DNA of 64,000 bases, taken from assembly GCF_016772475.1 (NCBI RefSeq), contig NZ_CP068595.1:4216001-4280000 (forward strand), written 5' to 3'. The notes beneath the pieces are model-generated. The model had not been told where the DNA came from. It saw only the letters and a list, made by a program, of their open reading frames with translations, and ran no database searches. The position numbers and the translations under genes were made by a program. The stretch is from Paenibacillus sonchi. Lineage in GTDB: Bacteria; Bacillota; Bacilli; Paenibacillales; Paenibacillaceae. The stretch's first letter is position 1. The number at the start of each line of letters is the position of its first letter. This document shows, one piece after another, positions 1 through 8,845 of the stretch.

Positions 1-2
1 CC

Positions 3-74
3 CACCATTTGGGAGTGCTCGTTCAGCTTTTGCAGCAGCACCAGCAATATGCCCCCACACAACCCCAGCAGTAA
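3..74 (+). CDS. C-terminal end of an unidentified Gln-rich protein (partial)
   Basis: The window opens inside an open frame that ends with TAA at 72-74. Only about 23 residues are visible and they are rich in glutamine and proline. The next gene, 49 bases downstream, is a coat-like protein that is also Gln-rich near its end, so a paired spore-coat gene is possible. Too little is visible to assign a function. Confidence 0.35.
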   Translation, partial: HHLGVLVQLLQQHQQYAPTQPQQ

Positions 75-123
75 GTGAGCTTTCAGCATGCTGAATCTAA
101 TTCATATTCAAGGAGGTTATTAA

Positions 124-507
124 GTGTACACACAAAACGGACAATTTATGGCGGATGAAGATCTGTTGACTATGATTTTGGATGACCTGAAACGGACAGT
201 ACGCGAATATACGACAGCGGCGACAGAATCAAACTGTCAAACTGTGCGCCGGGCTTTCACTGACCTGACTCTGGATACACTGCGGATTCAGGGGGATCTG
301 TACAACCAGATGTCGCAGATGGGATTCTATAAAGCACCTGACAAAGCCCTCCGGCAAGCCGTCGACAAACAGATCCAAAGTGCACAGCAGATCCAGCAGA
401 AAAGCCAGCAGTTTGTGCAGCAGAAAATGAATGGCACCGGTGATTTCAGACAGGCTCCGAATGTGCCGCAGCATCAGCCTAACGTGCACAGTTCCTATTA
501 TATGTAA
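124..507 (+). CDS. Spore coat protein, CotF/YhcQ-like
   Basis: A 127-residue helical protein starting at GTG 124, placed 5-6 bases after a strong AAGGAGG site. It has an N-terminal helical pair of the kind seen in CotF/YhcQ coat proteins (acidic DEDLLTMILDDLKRT, then a helix rich in alanine and threonine), and a Gln-rich C-terminal helix ending in a Pro/His/Tyr tail. Proteins of this family are ferritin-like helical components of the Bacillales spore coat. The assignment rests on length, composition and helical pattern. It is followed by a terminator, so it closes its transcription unit. Confidence 0.6.
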   Translation: MYTQNGQFMADEDLLTMILDDLKRTVREYTTAATESNCQTVRRAFTDLTLDTLRIQGDLYNQMSQMGFYKAPDKALRQAVDKQIQSAQQIQQKSQQFVQQKMNGTGDFRQAPNVPQHQPNVHSSYYM

Positions 508-593
508 CCCGGCTGCCTTCCGTCCGACGCAGCAGAGCTAATCGCTCACGGATTCCTGACGGAAGCGGCTGCTTCAGTATAATGCAATCCGTT

Positions 594-619
594 AACCCCG
601 CTCCTGCGGGGTTATTTTG
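594..619 (+). terminator. Rho-independent terminator after the coat-like gene
   Basis: AACCCCGC and GCGGGGTT form an 8-bp stem with a 4-base loop, followed by TTATTTTG. It separates the coat-like gene from the Lrp-type gene. Confidence 0.8.
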
Positions 620-680
620 TTTGCAGTGATGCCATTTTCATGTCATATTAGTATTAAACTCTTTTCGCAGGAGGGAAGGC

Positions 681-1181
681 ATGAAGGAAATGAATGATTT
701 GAAGAGGAAAGTGCTGGAACTGCTCAAGGAGGACGCGCGCAGCTCTACAGCGCTGATGGCGACATTGCTTGGAGCGGAAGAAGAAGATGTCAAACAGGCC
801 ATTGAAGAAATGGAAAGAGACCATGTAATCGTAAAATATGCGACAGTCGTGAATTGGGATAAGGTCAGCGATGAACGGGTAACCGCACTGATCGAGGTTC
901 AGATTACACCGGAGCGGGGCCGCGGCTTTGAAGGGATTGCCGAACGGATCTATTTATATCCGCAGGTGAAATCGGTCTATCTGATGTCAGGCGCCTATGA
1001 CCTCTTGGTTGAAGTTGAAGGCCGGAATCTGCGGGAGGTAGCCAACTTTGTCTCCGAGAAGCTGTCGCCGATTGACGCAGTCCTCTCTACCAAAACCAAT
1101 TTTACGCTTAAAAAATACAAACAGGATGGTATCATCTTTGAAGAGCATGAGGAAGACAACCGTCTCATGATATCTCCGTAA
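681..1181 (+). CDS. Lrp/AsnC family transcriptional regulator
   Basis: The protein has 166 residues. Residues 6-60 form an AsnC-type helix-turn-helix (VLELLKEDARSSTALMATLL, then a recognition helix). Residues 70-150 form the beta-alpha-beta RAM domain that binds small ligands and drives oligomerisation (TALIEVQITPERGRGF, VYLMSGAYDLLVEVEG). The start ATG follows GCAGGAGGGAAGGC. It ends 13 bases before an aminotransferase gene and is almost certainly cotranscribed with it. This pairing is common in Bacillales and suggests amino-acid-responsive control of its neighbour. The exact effector cannot be read from sequence. Confidence 0.88.
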   Translation: MKEMNDLKRKVLELLKEDARSSTALMATLLGAEEEDVKQAIEEMERDHVIVKYATVVNWDKVSDERVTALIEVQITPERGRGFEGIAERIYLYPQVKSVYLMSGAYDLLVEVEGRNLREVANFVSEKLSPIDAVLSTKTNFTLKKYKQDGIIFEEHEEDNRLMISP

Positions 1182-1194
1182 AGGAAGTAATCAT

Positions 1195-2414
1195 ATGATC
1201 ACGAATAACAGTCAGCAAACCGGAGATACAGGCAAATCCATGCATTCTTATTTGGCCCCGCTGGTCCAGCAGATTCAGCCTTCGGGCATCCGCAAGTTTT
1301 TTGATCTGGCGGCAGGCAGCAAAGATATTATCTCCCTTGGGGTCGGAGAGCCGGACTTCAAGACGCCTTGGCATGTCAGGGAAGCCTGCGTATATTCGCT
1401 GGAGAGGGGGTTCACCGGCTATACCTCGAATGCGGGCATGCCGGAGCTGCGGGAAGGCATCGCCGAATACCTGTACACCCGTTTCGAAGTAGAATACAAT
1501 CCGGCCAATGAGATCATCGCCACAGTAGGCGGCAGTGAAGCGATTGATCTGGCGCTGCGCGCCTTAATCTCGCCCGGAGATGAAATTCTAATTCCGGAGC
1601 CCTGCTATATTTCCTACTCGCCGATTACTGCAATAGGCGGAGGGATTCCCGTAGGCATTGAGACATTCGGGGAGGATAACTTCAAGCTTACCGCCGAGGG
1701 GCTGGAAGCCAAGATTACTCCGCGTTCCAAAATCCTCATTCTCTGTTATCCCAGCAATCCGACAGGAGCGATCATGAGCCGTGAGGATTGGGAACCAATC
1801 GCCAGGGTTGTGGAGAAACATGATCTCATCGTGATTTCAGATGAAATCTATGCCGAGCTGACGTACAGCGGCGCCCATGTCAGCTTCGCTTCCCTGCCGG
1901 GCATGAAGGACCGGACCATTCTGGTCAGCGGTTTTTCCAAGGCTTTTGCCATGACAGGCTGGCGAATGGGTTATGCTTGCGGCCACCCGGATCTGATCGC
2001 CGCTATGCTGAAGATCCACCAGTACACCGTCATGTGCGCACCTTCCATGGGCCAGGTGGCCGCGCTGGAGGCACTGACCAACGGCATGGAGGAGAAGGAC
2101 CGGATGGTTGATTCGTATAACCAGCGCCGCCGCCTGATTGTCAAAGGCTTGCGCGATGCCGGGCTGGAATGCCATGAACCGCAGGGCGCATTTTATGCGT
2201 TTCCGAGCATTCGCCGGACCGGACTGACCTCTGACGAGTTCGCCCAGCGCCTGCTGCTTGAACACAAGGTAGCCGCAGTTCCAGGCAGTGTTTTCGGATT
2301 AGGGGAGAAGGGTATCTGCGCTGCTCTTACGCCACTTCCGTCTCCCAGCTGAATGAAGCCGTTGAACGGATAGGGGCATTCGTCTCACAGCTTGAACGCG
2401 AACGAACGGAGTAA
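1195..2414 (+). CDS. PLP-dependent class I/II aminotransferase (apparent frameshift near the end)
   Basis: Fold-type I aminotransferase of the aspartate/aromatic type. It shows GVGEPDFKTPWHV near the N-terminus, YTSNAGMPELREGIA, CYPSNPTGA, ISDEIYAEL and the PLP lysine motif SGFSKAFAMTGWRMGY. The open frame runs off into a wrong frame after VPGSVFGLGEKG. Restoring one base in the G run at 2310-2312 recovers the expected GYLRCSYATS and a C-terminal helix ending at TAA 2412-2414, about 405 residues in all, a normal family length. The gene follows the Lrp-type regulator by 13 bases. The substrate cannot be fixed from sequence alone. Confidence 0.85.
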
Positions 2415-2504
2415 TGCAGCAAGAATGAAGTAAATCGGACTATGGCGGATCTTCCTGTTCTATGGTATTATTTTACTCTGGGAACAAGAAACACCTGTAT
2501 AAGT

Positions 2505-2612
2505 AAAATATAAGAATTTATATGCTTCACGCTATAAATTATCCTTATATTTCTCGCTGAAACGGGTACCGTCCTTTTAAGGACGGTGTAGCCGTTTCTG
2601 CTTGTTACAAGG
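2505..2612 (+). repeat. Dispersed intergenic palindromic element, copy 1
   Basis: The 236-base gap after the aminotransferase contains short inverted repeats. They include TATGCTTCACGCTATAAATT, CCTTATATTTCTCGCTGAAA and a hairpin CCGTCC-TTTTAA-GGACGG. Closely related strings recur near 24628, 41090 and 41290, also between genes. No coding potential is seen. Confidence 0.5.
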
Positions 2613-2650
2613 ATTTTCTTTTCTGAATAATACATTTAGGAGGGATGATT

Positions 2651-2902
2651 GTGCTCAGCGCCGATTATTACTTGCCTTCCTTCGGCGGCGAATGTTTGAC
2701 CGGAAGCGGCAAACGGCCCCCCAAAGGTGATGTTAACGCACGCAGACTCTCTCTGGAGGATGAGATCCTCACACTCCGCAGCAGGATGGAACAGCTTTTT
2801 GTACAGGAGAATTCCTTCACTTCGGCTAAGGTGATTGAAATCAGCAGCCTGCTGGACCTGAAAATAAACGAATACATGAAGGGGCATTCCCGCCGGCGCT
2901 AG
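2651..2902 (+). CDS. Spo0E-like aspartyl-phosphate phosphatase
   Basis: A small protein of 83 residues. Its C-terminal two-thirds match the two-helix Spo0E family: LEDEILTLRSRMEQLF, a loop, then ISSLLDLKINEYMKG, where the SxxLD core aligns with the SQxLD signature. Such proteins dephosphorylate Spo0A-P and hold back sporulation. The ATG at 2645 directly abuts the AGGAGGG site. GTG 2651, 7 bases from AGGAGG, is therefore the likelier start. A terminator follows at once. The N-terminal 35 residues are not recognisable. Confidence 0.72.
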   Translation: MLSADYYLPSFGGECLTGSGKRPPKGDVNARRLSLEDEILTLRSRMEQLFVQENSFTSAKVIEISSLLDLKINEYMKGHSRRR

Positions 2903-2921
2903 GCTGGTGATGCTCTTGACC

Positions 2922-2943
2922 AGGGACCTTCGGGTCCCTTTTT
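2922..2943 (+). terminator. Rho-independent terminator after the Spo0E-like gene
   Basis: AGGGACC-TTCG-GGTCCCT stem-loop followed by TTTT. It lies between the + strand Spo0E-like gene and the convergent marR gene. Confidence 0.85.
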
Positions 2944-2971
2944 GGTGTCCGTATCACCCGCAGACAAGTCA

Positions 2972-3400
2972 CTAGAAATTTTGATTGATTTTCACCAGCA
3001 GCTCTTTGAGGAGCTTCTGCTCATCGCTCGAAAGGGGGTGAACGATTTCAGCCTCTACTTGTTGAAACGACCTTTTGAACTCTTCAATTAATTCAACGCC
3101 TTTAGGCAGTACATATATATTTTTTTGCCGCTCGTTATGGGCCGGAATTTTGCGTTCGATGTATCCCTTTTTTTCAAGACCTTGAAGTATGCTCGTAATG
3201 CTTGCCCCGCGGGCATGGAACCGGTCGGAGAGATCCCTCTGAATTACCCCCTTCTCTTGATGCTTATGAATATATTCGATCATTTTTCCCTGCTGGGCAT
3301 TTAATCCTAATTCTCTGATGCTGTCGTCAGCCCGTCTTTTCAACTTCAGCCCGATGAGCTGCAGTAATTCCAGATAGGGTGTATCCTGCTGAGTATCCAT
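2972..3400 (-). CDS. MarR family transcriptional regulator
   Basis: 142 residues with a winged-helix core of MarR type. The order is a dimerisation helix, KMIEYIHKHQEKGVIQRDLS, a recognition helix around residues 60-75 (RGASITSILQGLEKKGYIER), then the wing with the typical NERQKNIYVL. The long C-terminal helix completes the dimer interface. It is divergent from an amidohydrolase gene. The shared intergenic region holds three copies of a TTAGAATTCTAA-like site over both promoters, so autoregulation and repression of the amidohydrolase are likely. The ligand is unknown. Confidence 0.88.
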   Translation of the reverse strand: MDTQQDTPYLELLQLIGLKLKRRADDSIRELGLNAQQGKMIEYIHKHQEKGVIQRDLSDRFHARGASITSILQGLEKKGYIERKIPAHNERQKNIYVLPKGVELIEEFKRSFQQVEAEIVHPLSSDEQKLLKELLVKINQNF

Positions 3401-3429
3401 TAACGTTTGTCCTCCTTACGCTAAAACTA

Positions 3430-3528
3430 TTAAAGTTCTAACTGTCAATAATGAAACTTTATTAGGATTCTAAATAATTGTCAACGGAATATTAGTGAAT
3501 TGACAATTAGAATTCTAATAGTTAAAAT
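3430..3528. promoter_or_regulatory. Divergent marR/amidohydrolase promoters with three operator-like palindromes
   Basis: On the + strand, TTGACA (3500-3505), a 17-base spacer and TAAAAT (3523-3528) form a near-consensus SigA promoter. Its spacer is filled by the perfect palindrome ATTAGAATTCTAAT (3506-3519). On the - strand, a TTGACA ending near 3479 has TTAGAATCCTAA (3462-3473) in its spacer, and a second TTGACA (3444-3449) is followed by TTAGAACTTTAA (3430-3441). Placement of one site in each promoter spacer is what a MarR repressor would use. Confidence 0.75.
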
Positions 3529-3582
3529 ACAATCAATCGGTTGGTCGTTAAGACGGACTGAACAAACTGAGGAGGTCATAAA

Positions 3583-4895
3583 ATGAGCAGCGGCGAACAA
3601 AGTCATCCAATGGCAGGGGTAACGGCTATTACGAATGCCCGTATTTTTGATGGGGAGAAGGTTATCAGCGCAAGGCATATTATCATTCAAGAGGGCACGA
3701 TCATCGCTGTGGGGGAGAGATTCCGGCACATGCGGCCGTGATTGATGCGGAGAATGCAATGTTAATGCCTGGTCTTATTGATGCGCACGTTCATACCTCC
3801 ATCGGCGGGTTGCGGGATGCCCTCAAATTCGGCGTAACAACTGAACTTGAGATGAATGGCGGTTTTACGGAAAAAGGGCGTGAAATTCAATTGCAGAATT
3901 TGGGCGGCGTCGCAGACGTTCGTTCGGCCGGCATGGCTGTCACGGCTCCAGGCGGTCATCCCGACGAATTATTGCCGGATGATGGTGAGATTCCTGATTT
4001 TGTGCTAAAAGAATTAGAGAAGTTAACGGAGAAAGACCGGAATGCGATGCTCGAAGCTTTTGCCCATGATCATGATGAGGCACCTCAAGTGACAAGCATA
4101 GAGGAAGCGGTCAAGCATGTTCATACTCAAGTGGAGAATGGCGCCGATTATATTAAAATTATGATTGAAGAAGGAACAGTCATGGGGGTACCGGGACTTC
4201 CCGTTTTAAGCGAAGATATTCTAAAAGCGGCTGTAAGAGAAGCGCATAAGCTGAATAAAATCGTCCTGGCCCACGTGTTGACAGCTGACTCTTCGCAATC
4301 TGCCATCCGAATTGGTGTTGACGGTCTCGCCCACCTATTTATCGACCGGCCTGAATCAACGTCCGAAGTAGTGGCAGCTATTAAAGATTCCGGTGCATTT
4401 GTTACACCATGTTTGGTATTGAACGCGTCGATCACCGGAAATCCGGCGTCCGAACTGGCTGGCGATCCGCGGGTGAACTCGAAATTAAGCCAGGAATGGA
4501 TTGATATCCTGAATTCCAGCTTCAATACGTATCCGCAAGGGAGCTTGGACAACAGCTTCAAAAGCGTGATGGAGCTTCACAAGGCCGGAGTCGATATTCT
4601 CGTCGGGACTGACGTCTCCCCCGTTCCGCTCCACAACCTCGGAGGTCTGGCTCATGGAGCCAGCGTTCATCATGAGATGCAATTGCTGGTGCAGGCTGGT
4701 TTTACTCCTGTTGAAGCTCTACAGTCAGCTACCTCCAAGCCGGCCCGCCGCTTTGGTCTCCAGGACCGGGGGCGCATTGCCGAAGGCTTGCGTGCGGATC
4801 TGGTATTGGTGGATGGTGATCCGACAACCAGCATTTCGGACAGCCTATCTATCCAAGCGGTGTGGTTAAAAGGAGAGGGGCAGCAGATTCATTAG
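3583..4895 (+). CDS. Metal-dependent amidohydrolase (apparent frameshift)
   Basis: Amidohydrolase-superfamily enzyme with an N-terminal beta-sandwich piece (ITNARIFDGEK), the metal motif GLIDAHVHTS, a later LAHVLT histidine and the catalytic GTDVSP aspartate. It ends with the returning beta-sandwich (GLRADLVLVDGDP). Translation from ATG 3583, which has a GAGGAGG site, stops early. Adding one G in the run at 3711-3715 joins it to the long frame, giving about 437 residues. It resembles the imidazolonepropionase/prolidase-like branch. Regulated by the divergent MarR in all probability. Confidence 0.8.
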
Positions 4896-5042
4896 AAATC
4901 GTATATAAAGTTATTGGTGGACTGTTCTCCCCTGCCGAGCACGGCAGGGGATTGTCTTGTAACCGTAAGTTTGTTCTTATATATGAGATTTACACATCAC
5001 TCCTTATAATAGTAGTTAAGTGCCCCGAATTTCCTGTCATCC

Positions 5043-5357
5043 TTGGCTACCGAGAAAAATCCCGAAGTGGCGGAGCATCTGGTGCTGCTAATGAAAAACC
5101 ACAATCAGCAGGCTATGTTCATACATAAGCTGGAGCTATACAACAGAGAGAAAGCGGTTGCAGTCAAAGAGAAGCTCTATTTTTTAATAGGAGAATATAA
5201 GCTGGACCGCAAGCGGGATTTCATCAAGCTGCTGACAGACGGGGGATTCCGCTATCAAGTCATACCGGGTGCCGGGCACGGCATCAACCATGAGCAGCCG
5301 GAGGCCGTCAATCGGGAAATCGTGAGCTTTTTGCTTGGGCAGAAGGTGGAGAGATGA
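5043..5357 (+). pseudogene. C-terminal remnant of an alpha/beta-hydrolase
   Basis: The open frame encodes about 104 residues that look like the last third of an alpha/beta-hydrolase: a strand plus acid region (FLIGEYKLDRKRDF), then the catalytic-histidine motif PGAGHGINHEQPEAVN and a terminal helix. No N-terminal half with a nucleophile elbow precedes it, and the frame is closed by a TAG at 5013-5015. The TTG 'start' has no ribosome site. It is best read as a decayed, N-terminally truncated gene. A short functional peptide cannot be excluded. Confidence 0.5.
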
Positions 5358-5508
5358 TTATGGACTGGTGCTGTTATTCTCCGTCCATGGACGGAGAGCG
5401 GGAACATGCGGCAGCCCGATGAGGGGCTCCGGCTATAGGGCATATAATGATCTCATACGAGCGTACATGCGGCGCCGGCTGTGCTGCACAAGAAAGAGGA
5501 TGAGAATC

Positions 5509-6273
5509 ATGTTGAAGGCTGAAATGCTGCGGGACCCGGGTACTTTTGACAGATTGGAGCTAACGCCTGCCGGGGCCGTGAACCCGGTAAATGGACAATG
5601 TTATCCGTGGGAGCACGGATTTTTTGTGTTTCTGAATGAGGCTGATACGGAAGGCAGCAACAAAAAGTATATGGAAATGTACAATAAAATCGCCCGTTTT
5701 TACCGGCTGAGCAACAAAGCCTATTTCGCACTTAAATTTGGCGGGGAACGGAACTATAGACGACAGTTTCTCTCCATGCTTGAGCTGCGGGACGGCGATC
5801 ATGTGCTGGAGACCTCAGTGGGCAGCGCCGATAATTTCCCCTATATTGATGCAAAGGCTGAGTTCTATGGATTGGATATCTCCAGCGGGATGCTGAAGCA
5901 GGCGGTCCGCAATCTGCGGCGCTGGAGGCTGAAGGCTGAGTTGTTTCAGGGGCAAGCAGAGGACCTGCCTTTTCAGGACAAGATGTTTGACTGTGTGTAT
6001 CATGTAGGGGGCATCAATTATTTCGGTGATCCGGGCCGTGCGGTGCTGGAGATGATCCGGGTGGCGAAAAGCGGCACCAGGCTGATGATTGCCGATGAGA
6101 CGGAGAAGCTGGTCCAAGGAACCTATGAGAAGGTGCCGGTGGTCAAGGGTTATTTTGAGAAGGGGAAGGATTTGCCGGGCATTCTGGGGTTGATTCCGGA
6201 GAACATGCTGGAGATTGAATACAGGGAAGTCTGCAAAGGGTTGATGTACTGCATAACATTCAGGAAACCGTAA
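5509..6273 (+). CDS. Class I SAM-dependent methyltransferase
   Basis: 254 residues from ATG 5509, which follows AGAGGA by 8 bases; the frame is open further upstream but lacks a ribosome site. It is a UbiE/COQ5-like class I methyltransferase with motif I VLETSVGSADNFPY, an acidic loop after strand 2 (FYGLDISSGMLKQA), the AEDLPFQDKMFDCVY motif and a post-motif GGINYFGDPGRAVLEMIRV. The N-terminal 60 residues carry an unassigned region that includes YKKY-like aromatic residues. The substrate is unknown. It stands alone between the hydrolase remnant and the adenosyltransferase gene. Confidence 0.78.
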   Translation: MLKAEMLRDPGTFDRLELTPAGAVNPVNGQCYPWEHGFFVFLNEADTEGSNKKYMEMYNKIARFYRLSNKAYFALKFGGERNYRRQFLSMLELRDGDHVLETSVGSADNFPYIDAKAEFYGLDISSGMLKQAVRNLRRWRLKAELFQGQAEDLPFQDKMFDCVYHVGGINYFGDPGRAVLEMIRVAKSGTRLMIADETEKLVQGTYEKVPVVKGYFEKGKDLPGILGLIPENMLEIEYREVCKGLMYCITFRKP

Positions 6274-6404
6274 ATGCAGCAGAATAGCTGCTGCTTACCC
6301 CGGCTCAGGATTTTGCATAACAGAAATTCCGGTCTTTGTTTGCCTAATGTGCATGGGAACGTATAAACTAATTACATGTGACTTATTAGACAGGGGGACA
6401 AACA

Positions 6405-6967
6405 ATGGCGATCTATACACGTACGGGTGACAAAGGGGAAACCTCGGTTATTGGCGGCAGAGTGGGCAAGGATGATGTGCGCGTGGAGGCCTACGGCACG
6501 ATTGATGAGCTGAACAGCTTTGTCGGCCAGGCGCGCAGCCTGATGGAGGACGCGAAGTTCGCAGATGTCCGGGAGCAGCTGCTGGAGATTCAGCATGAGC
6601 TGTTCGATTGCGGTTCTGATCTGGCTTTTGTGAAGCTTAGCGAGAACAAATATAAGGTGAAAAGCGAGATGGCGGAACGCCTTGAAGGCTGGATCGATGC
6701 CCTGCAGGCGGAGAATCCGGTGCTGGAGCGCTTCATCCTGCCGGGGGAAGCCAGCTCTCTTCTGTGCTGCATGTCTGCCGCACGGTATGCCGCCGTGCGG
6801 AACGGCGTGCGGTGACGCTGGGCCGGAGTGCGGATATCAACCAGGAGGCTGTGATTTATCTGAACCGGCTGTCGGATTACTTTTTTGCGCTGGCCCGCAC
6901 GGCCAATACACGCCTGGGGATTGCTGATGTAGAATATGTGCGCAGCAAAAAGGTGTTCCGCAACTAA
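6405..6967 (+). CDS. pduO: Cob(I)yrinic acid a,c-diamide adenosyltransferase, PduO type (apparent frameshift)
   Basis: PduO-type adenosyltransferase that attaches the upper adenosyl ligand to cobalamin. The family fingerprint TRTGDKGETSVIGG is at the N-terminus, followed by the helical bundle (VEAYGTIDELNSFVG) and FILPGG. The frame breaks in the G run 6743-6747. Restoring one G links to CRTVCRRAERRAVTL, NQEAVIYLNRLSDYFF and a stop at 6965-6967, giving about 188 residues, the normal size. Its product step follows the cobalamin-ring block found 18 kb downstream. It abuts the pseudouridine synthase gene by 1 base. Confidence 0.85.
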
Positions 6968-6968
6968 G

Positions 6969-8048
6969 ATGACAACGGGCTATTATTCACCAATTACCTA
7001 TCAAGTGCCGCCGTCTGAGGACGGCTGGCTGCTGAAAACCATTCTGCAGAAGCGGATGGATGTGTCCCGCAAGCTGCTGTCCCGGCTCAAAATGACCGAG
7101 CAGGGCATTATGCTGAATGGAGAACGGGTCTACATTAGCGTCCGGGTCAACGCAGGAGATGCCGTGCAAATCCGTATGGAGCAGGAGACCTCGGAGGACA
7201 TTTTGCCGCAGCCGCTTCCTTTTGAGATCCTCTATGAGGATGAGCATCTGCTGGTTGTCAACAAGGCCGCCGGGATGATTGTGCATCCGACCCACGGGCA
7301 TTATACGGACACATTGGCGAACGGAGTCGTCTATTACTGGGCGCAAAAGGGCGAGCAGTTCCGCTTCCGTCCCGTCCACCGGCTGGATCAGGAGACATCC
7401 GGCGTGCTGGTTATTGCGAAGAATCCCTACAGCCACCAGCATATTTCCGAGCAGATGATTGCCGGAACTGTGGACAAGCGCTACAACGCTTGGGTTCACG
7501 GCGTTCCTCCTGTGCTGAGCGGCGATATCGACGGTCCGATCGACCGCGACCCGGCGGAGCCGCACCGGCGGATCGTGACGCCGGACGGCTATCCTTCCTT
7601 GACCCGCTACGAGGTCAAGGAGGTGTACCCCGGCGCAGCCAAGGTCGAGCTGAAGCTGGAGAGCGGCCGCACCCATCAGATCCGGGTGCATATGGGCTCT
7701 ATCGGCTGCCCGCTGATCGGTGACGGCATGTACCGTCACCCGCTCTATAGCAAGGCGGGCCTGCCGGCCGGGGAGCCAGGGGCACGGGTCCCGGAGCGAG
7801 TGCAGCTGGAGCGGGTAGCGGAGCTGGATGCGGGGGAGCGAGCGCAATTGGAGCGGATAGCGGAGCTGGATGCATCCATTTCGCGCCAGGCGCTGCACGC
7901 GGTGCGGTTGTCCTTCCAGCATCCGGTGCTGCGCACGGAGCTGGCGTTTGAAGCTCCGCTGCCGCCGGATCTGGCGCTGCTTCAGGCGAAGCTGCAGCGG
8001 GAGGCGGCGGCAGCGCCGGCGCCCGGCTGTGATCGAAATGAGAGGTGA
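6969..8048 (+). CDS. RluA family pseudouridine synthase
   Basis: About 359 residues starting at ATG 6969, one base after the previous stop. An N-terminal S4-like region (residues 15-70) precedes the catalytic core with LPFEILYEDEHLLVVNKAAG, the catalytic aspartate motif RPVHRLDQETSGV and LESGRTHQIRVHMG. Such enzymes convert uridine to pseudouridine in rRNA or tRNA. An insert of about 50 residues near the C-terminus, between IGDGMY and SRQALHAVRL, contains two copies of a charged RVQLERVAELDA-type heptad unit and is not part of the usual fold. The target site is unknown. Confidence 0.88.
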   Translation: MTTGYYSPITYQVPPSEDGWLLKTILQKRMDVSRKLLSRLKMTEQGIMLNGERVYISVRVNAGDAVQIRMEQETSEDILPQPLPFEILYEDEHLLVVNKAAGMIVHPTHGHYTDTLANGVVYYWAQKGEQFRFRPVHRLDQETSGVLVIAKNPYSHQHISEQMIAGTVDKRYNAWVHGVPPVLSGDIDGPIDRDPAEPHRRIVTPDGYPSLTRYEVKEVYPGAAKVELKLESGRTHQIRVHMGSIGCPLIGDGMYRHPLYSKAGLPAGEPGARVPERVQLERVAELDAGERAQLERIAELDASISRQALHAVRLSFQHPVLRTELAFEAPLPPDLALLQAKLQREAAAAPAPGCDRNER

Positions 8049-8166
8049 AAATACCTTTGAAATCGCCTCGCGCAAACGCGCTATACGCAGAAGGAGATTT
8101 TTAACTCTACTATTTACTTTAACTTACTCAACCCATTAATCTCAGTATACACCGGAGGAGCAGCCG

Positions 8167-8529
8167 ATGAGTCATCTAAAAGTCTATCAATATCCTAAAT
8201 GCAGCACGTGCCGCAGTGCGGTAAAGTGGTTAAAGGAGGCAGGCCATGAGCTGGAGCTGCAGCATATCGCCGAGCAGCCGCCTACCGTCCAAGAACTGCG
8301 CGTGCTGGTGGCGAACAGCGGGCTTGAGCTGAAGAAGTTTTTTAATACAAGCGGTGAGGTCTATAAGAACCTTGGCCTTAAGGACAAGCTGCCGGGTCTC
8401 AGTGAAGAAGAGCAGCTGGACCTGCTGTCCAGGCACGGCATGCTGATCAAACGTCCGGTTGTCACTGACGGCAAGAAGGTTACTGTGGGATTTAAGGAAG
8501 AGCAATACAGCCAATCTTGGTCAATGTAG
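8167..8529 (+). CDS. ArsC/Spx-family thioredoxin-fold protein
   Basis: 120 residues with a thioredoxin-like fold of the arsenate reductase/Spx family. The N-terminal YPKCSTCRSAVKWL carries a CxxC pair, and the C-terminal part contains MLIKRPVVTDGKKVTVGF. The family includes Spx, MgsR and YffB-like proteins as well as glutaredoxin-type arsenate reductases. The length and RPV motif fit a YffB/ArsC-like protein rather than Spx itself, which normally lacks this extra sequence order. It has an upstream GGAGGAG site and is a single-gene unit. No arsenic genes lie nearby. Confidence 0.75.
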   Translation: MSHLKVYQYPKCSTCRSAVKWLKEAGHELELQHIAEQPPTVQELRVLVANSGLELKKFFNTSGEVYKNLGLKDKLPGLSEEEQLDLLSRHGMLIKRPVVTDGKKVTVGFKEEQYSQSWSM

Positions 8530-8623
8530 CCACCCGGATTTCCCTGTTGCGTAAGAACCGTCCAAGCTATGCCGTTAATCCAGTCCGCCGAATCGTATTG
8601 TACCTCCGGGACAGCGTTCTGAA

Positions 8624-8652
8624 TTGACATTACTTTAACCCGGCGTTGATAC
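8624..8652 (+). promoter_or_regulatory. SigA-type promoter of the glycerophosphodiesterase gene
   Basis: TTGACA (8624-8629), a 17-base spacer and TGATAC (8647-8652). It lies about 50 bases upstream of the antiterminator leader and about 190 upstream of the start codon, the distance expected for a regulated leader transcript. Confidence 0.55.
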
Positions 8653-8705
8653 TGTGATAATTTTTCCGCTTTAAAGTAAACATGAGAGAGCCAACTTAAA
8701 GCCGC

Positions 8706-8799
8706 AGGGTAGGAGACGAGGAGAAAACCCTCTATGCGTCAAAGTGAATGCAGGCCCGTTTCGGGTTTGATTTCACCTTGACGGATTGCAGGGTTTTTT
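8706..8799 (+). promoter_or_regulatory. Putative GlpP-responsive antiterminator/terminator leader A
   Basis: AGGGT (8706-8710) can pair with ACCCT (8727-8731) around a loop containing GGAGACGAGGAGAAA. The same ACCCT is also the base of a long terminator: AAAACCCT through GTCAAAGTGAA pairs with TTCACCTTGAC through AGGGTTTT, ending in TTTTTT (8794-8799). The two folds exclude each other. The same sequence recurs upstream of the HAD gene at 15435. GlpP, an mRNA-binding antiterminator that responds to glycerol-3-phosphate in Bacillus, is encoded between the two copies. The pairing is seen in sequence; GlpP control is inference. Confidence 0.72.
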
Positions 8800-8845
8800 G
8801 TGCTGCTCAGATTACACTACGACATTTGGGAGGGTACAACCGCAG

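Noticed and set aside
6987..8075. A 362-codon antisense frame over the RluA gene
   Set aside because: Shadow of a GC-rich gene; the + strand has all RluA motifs.
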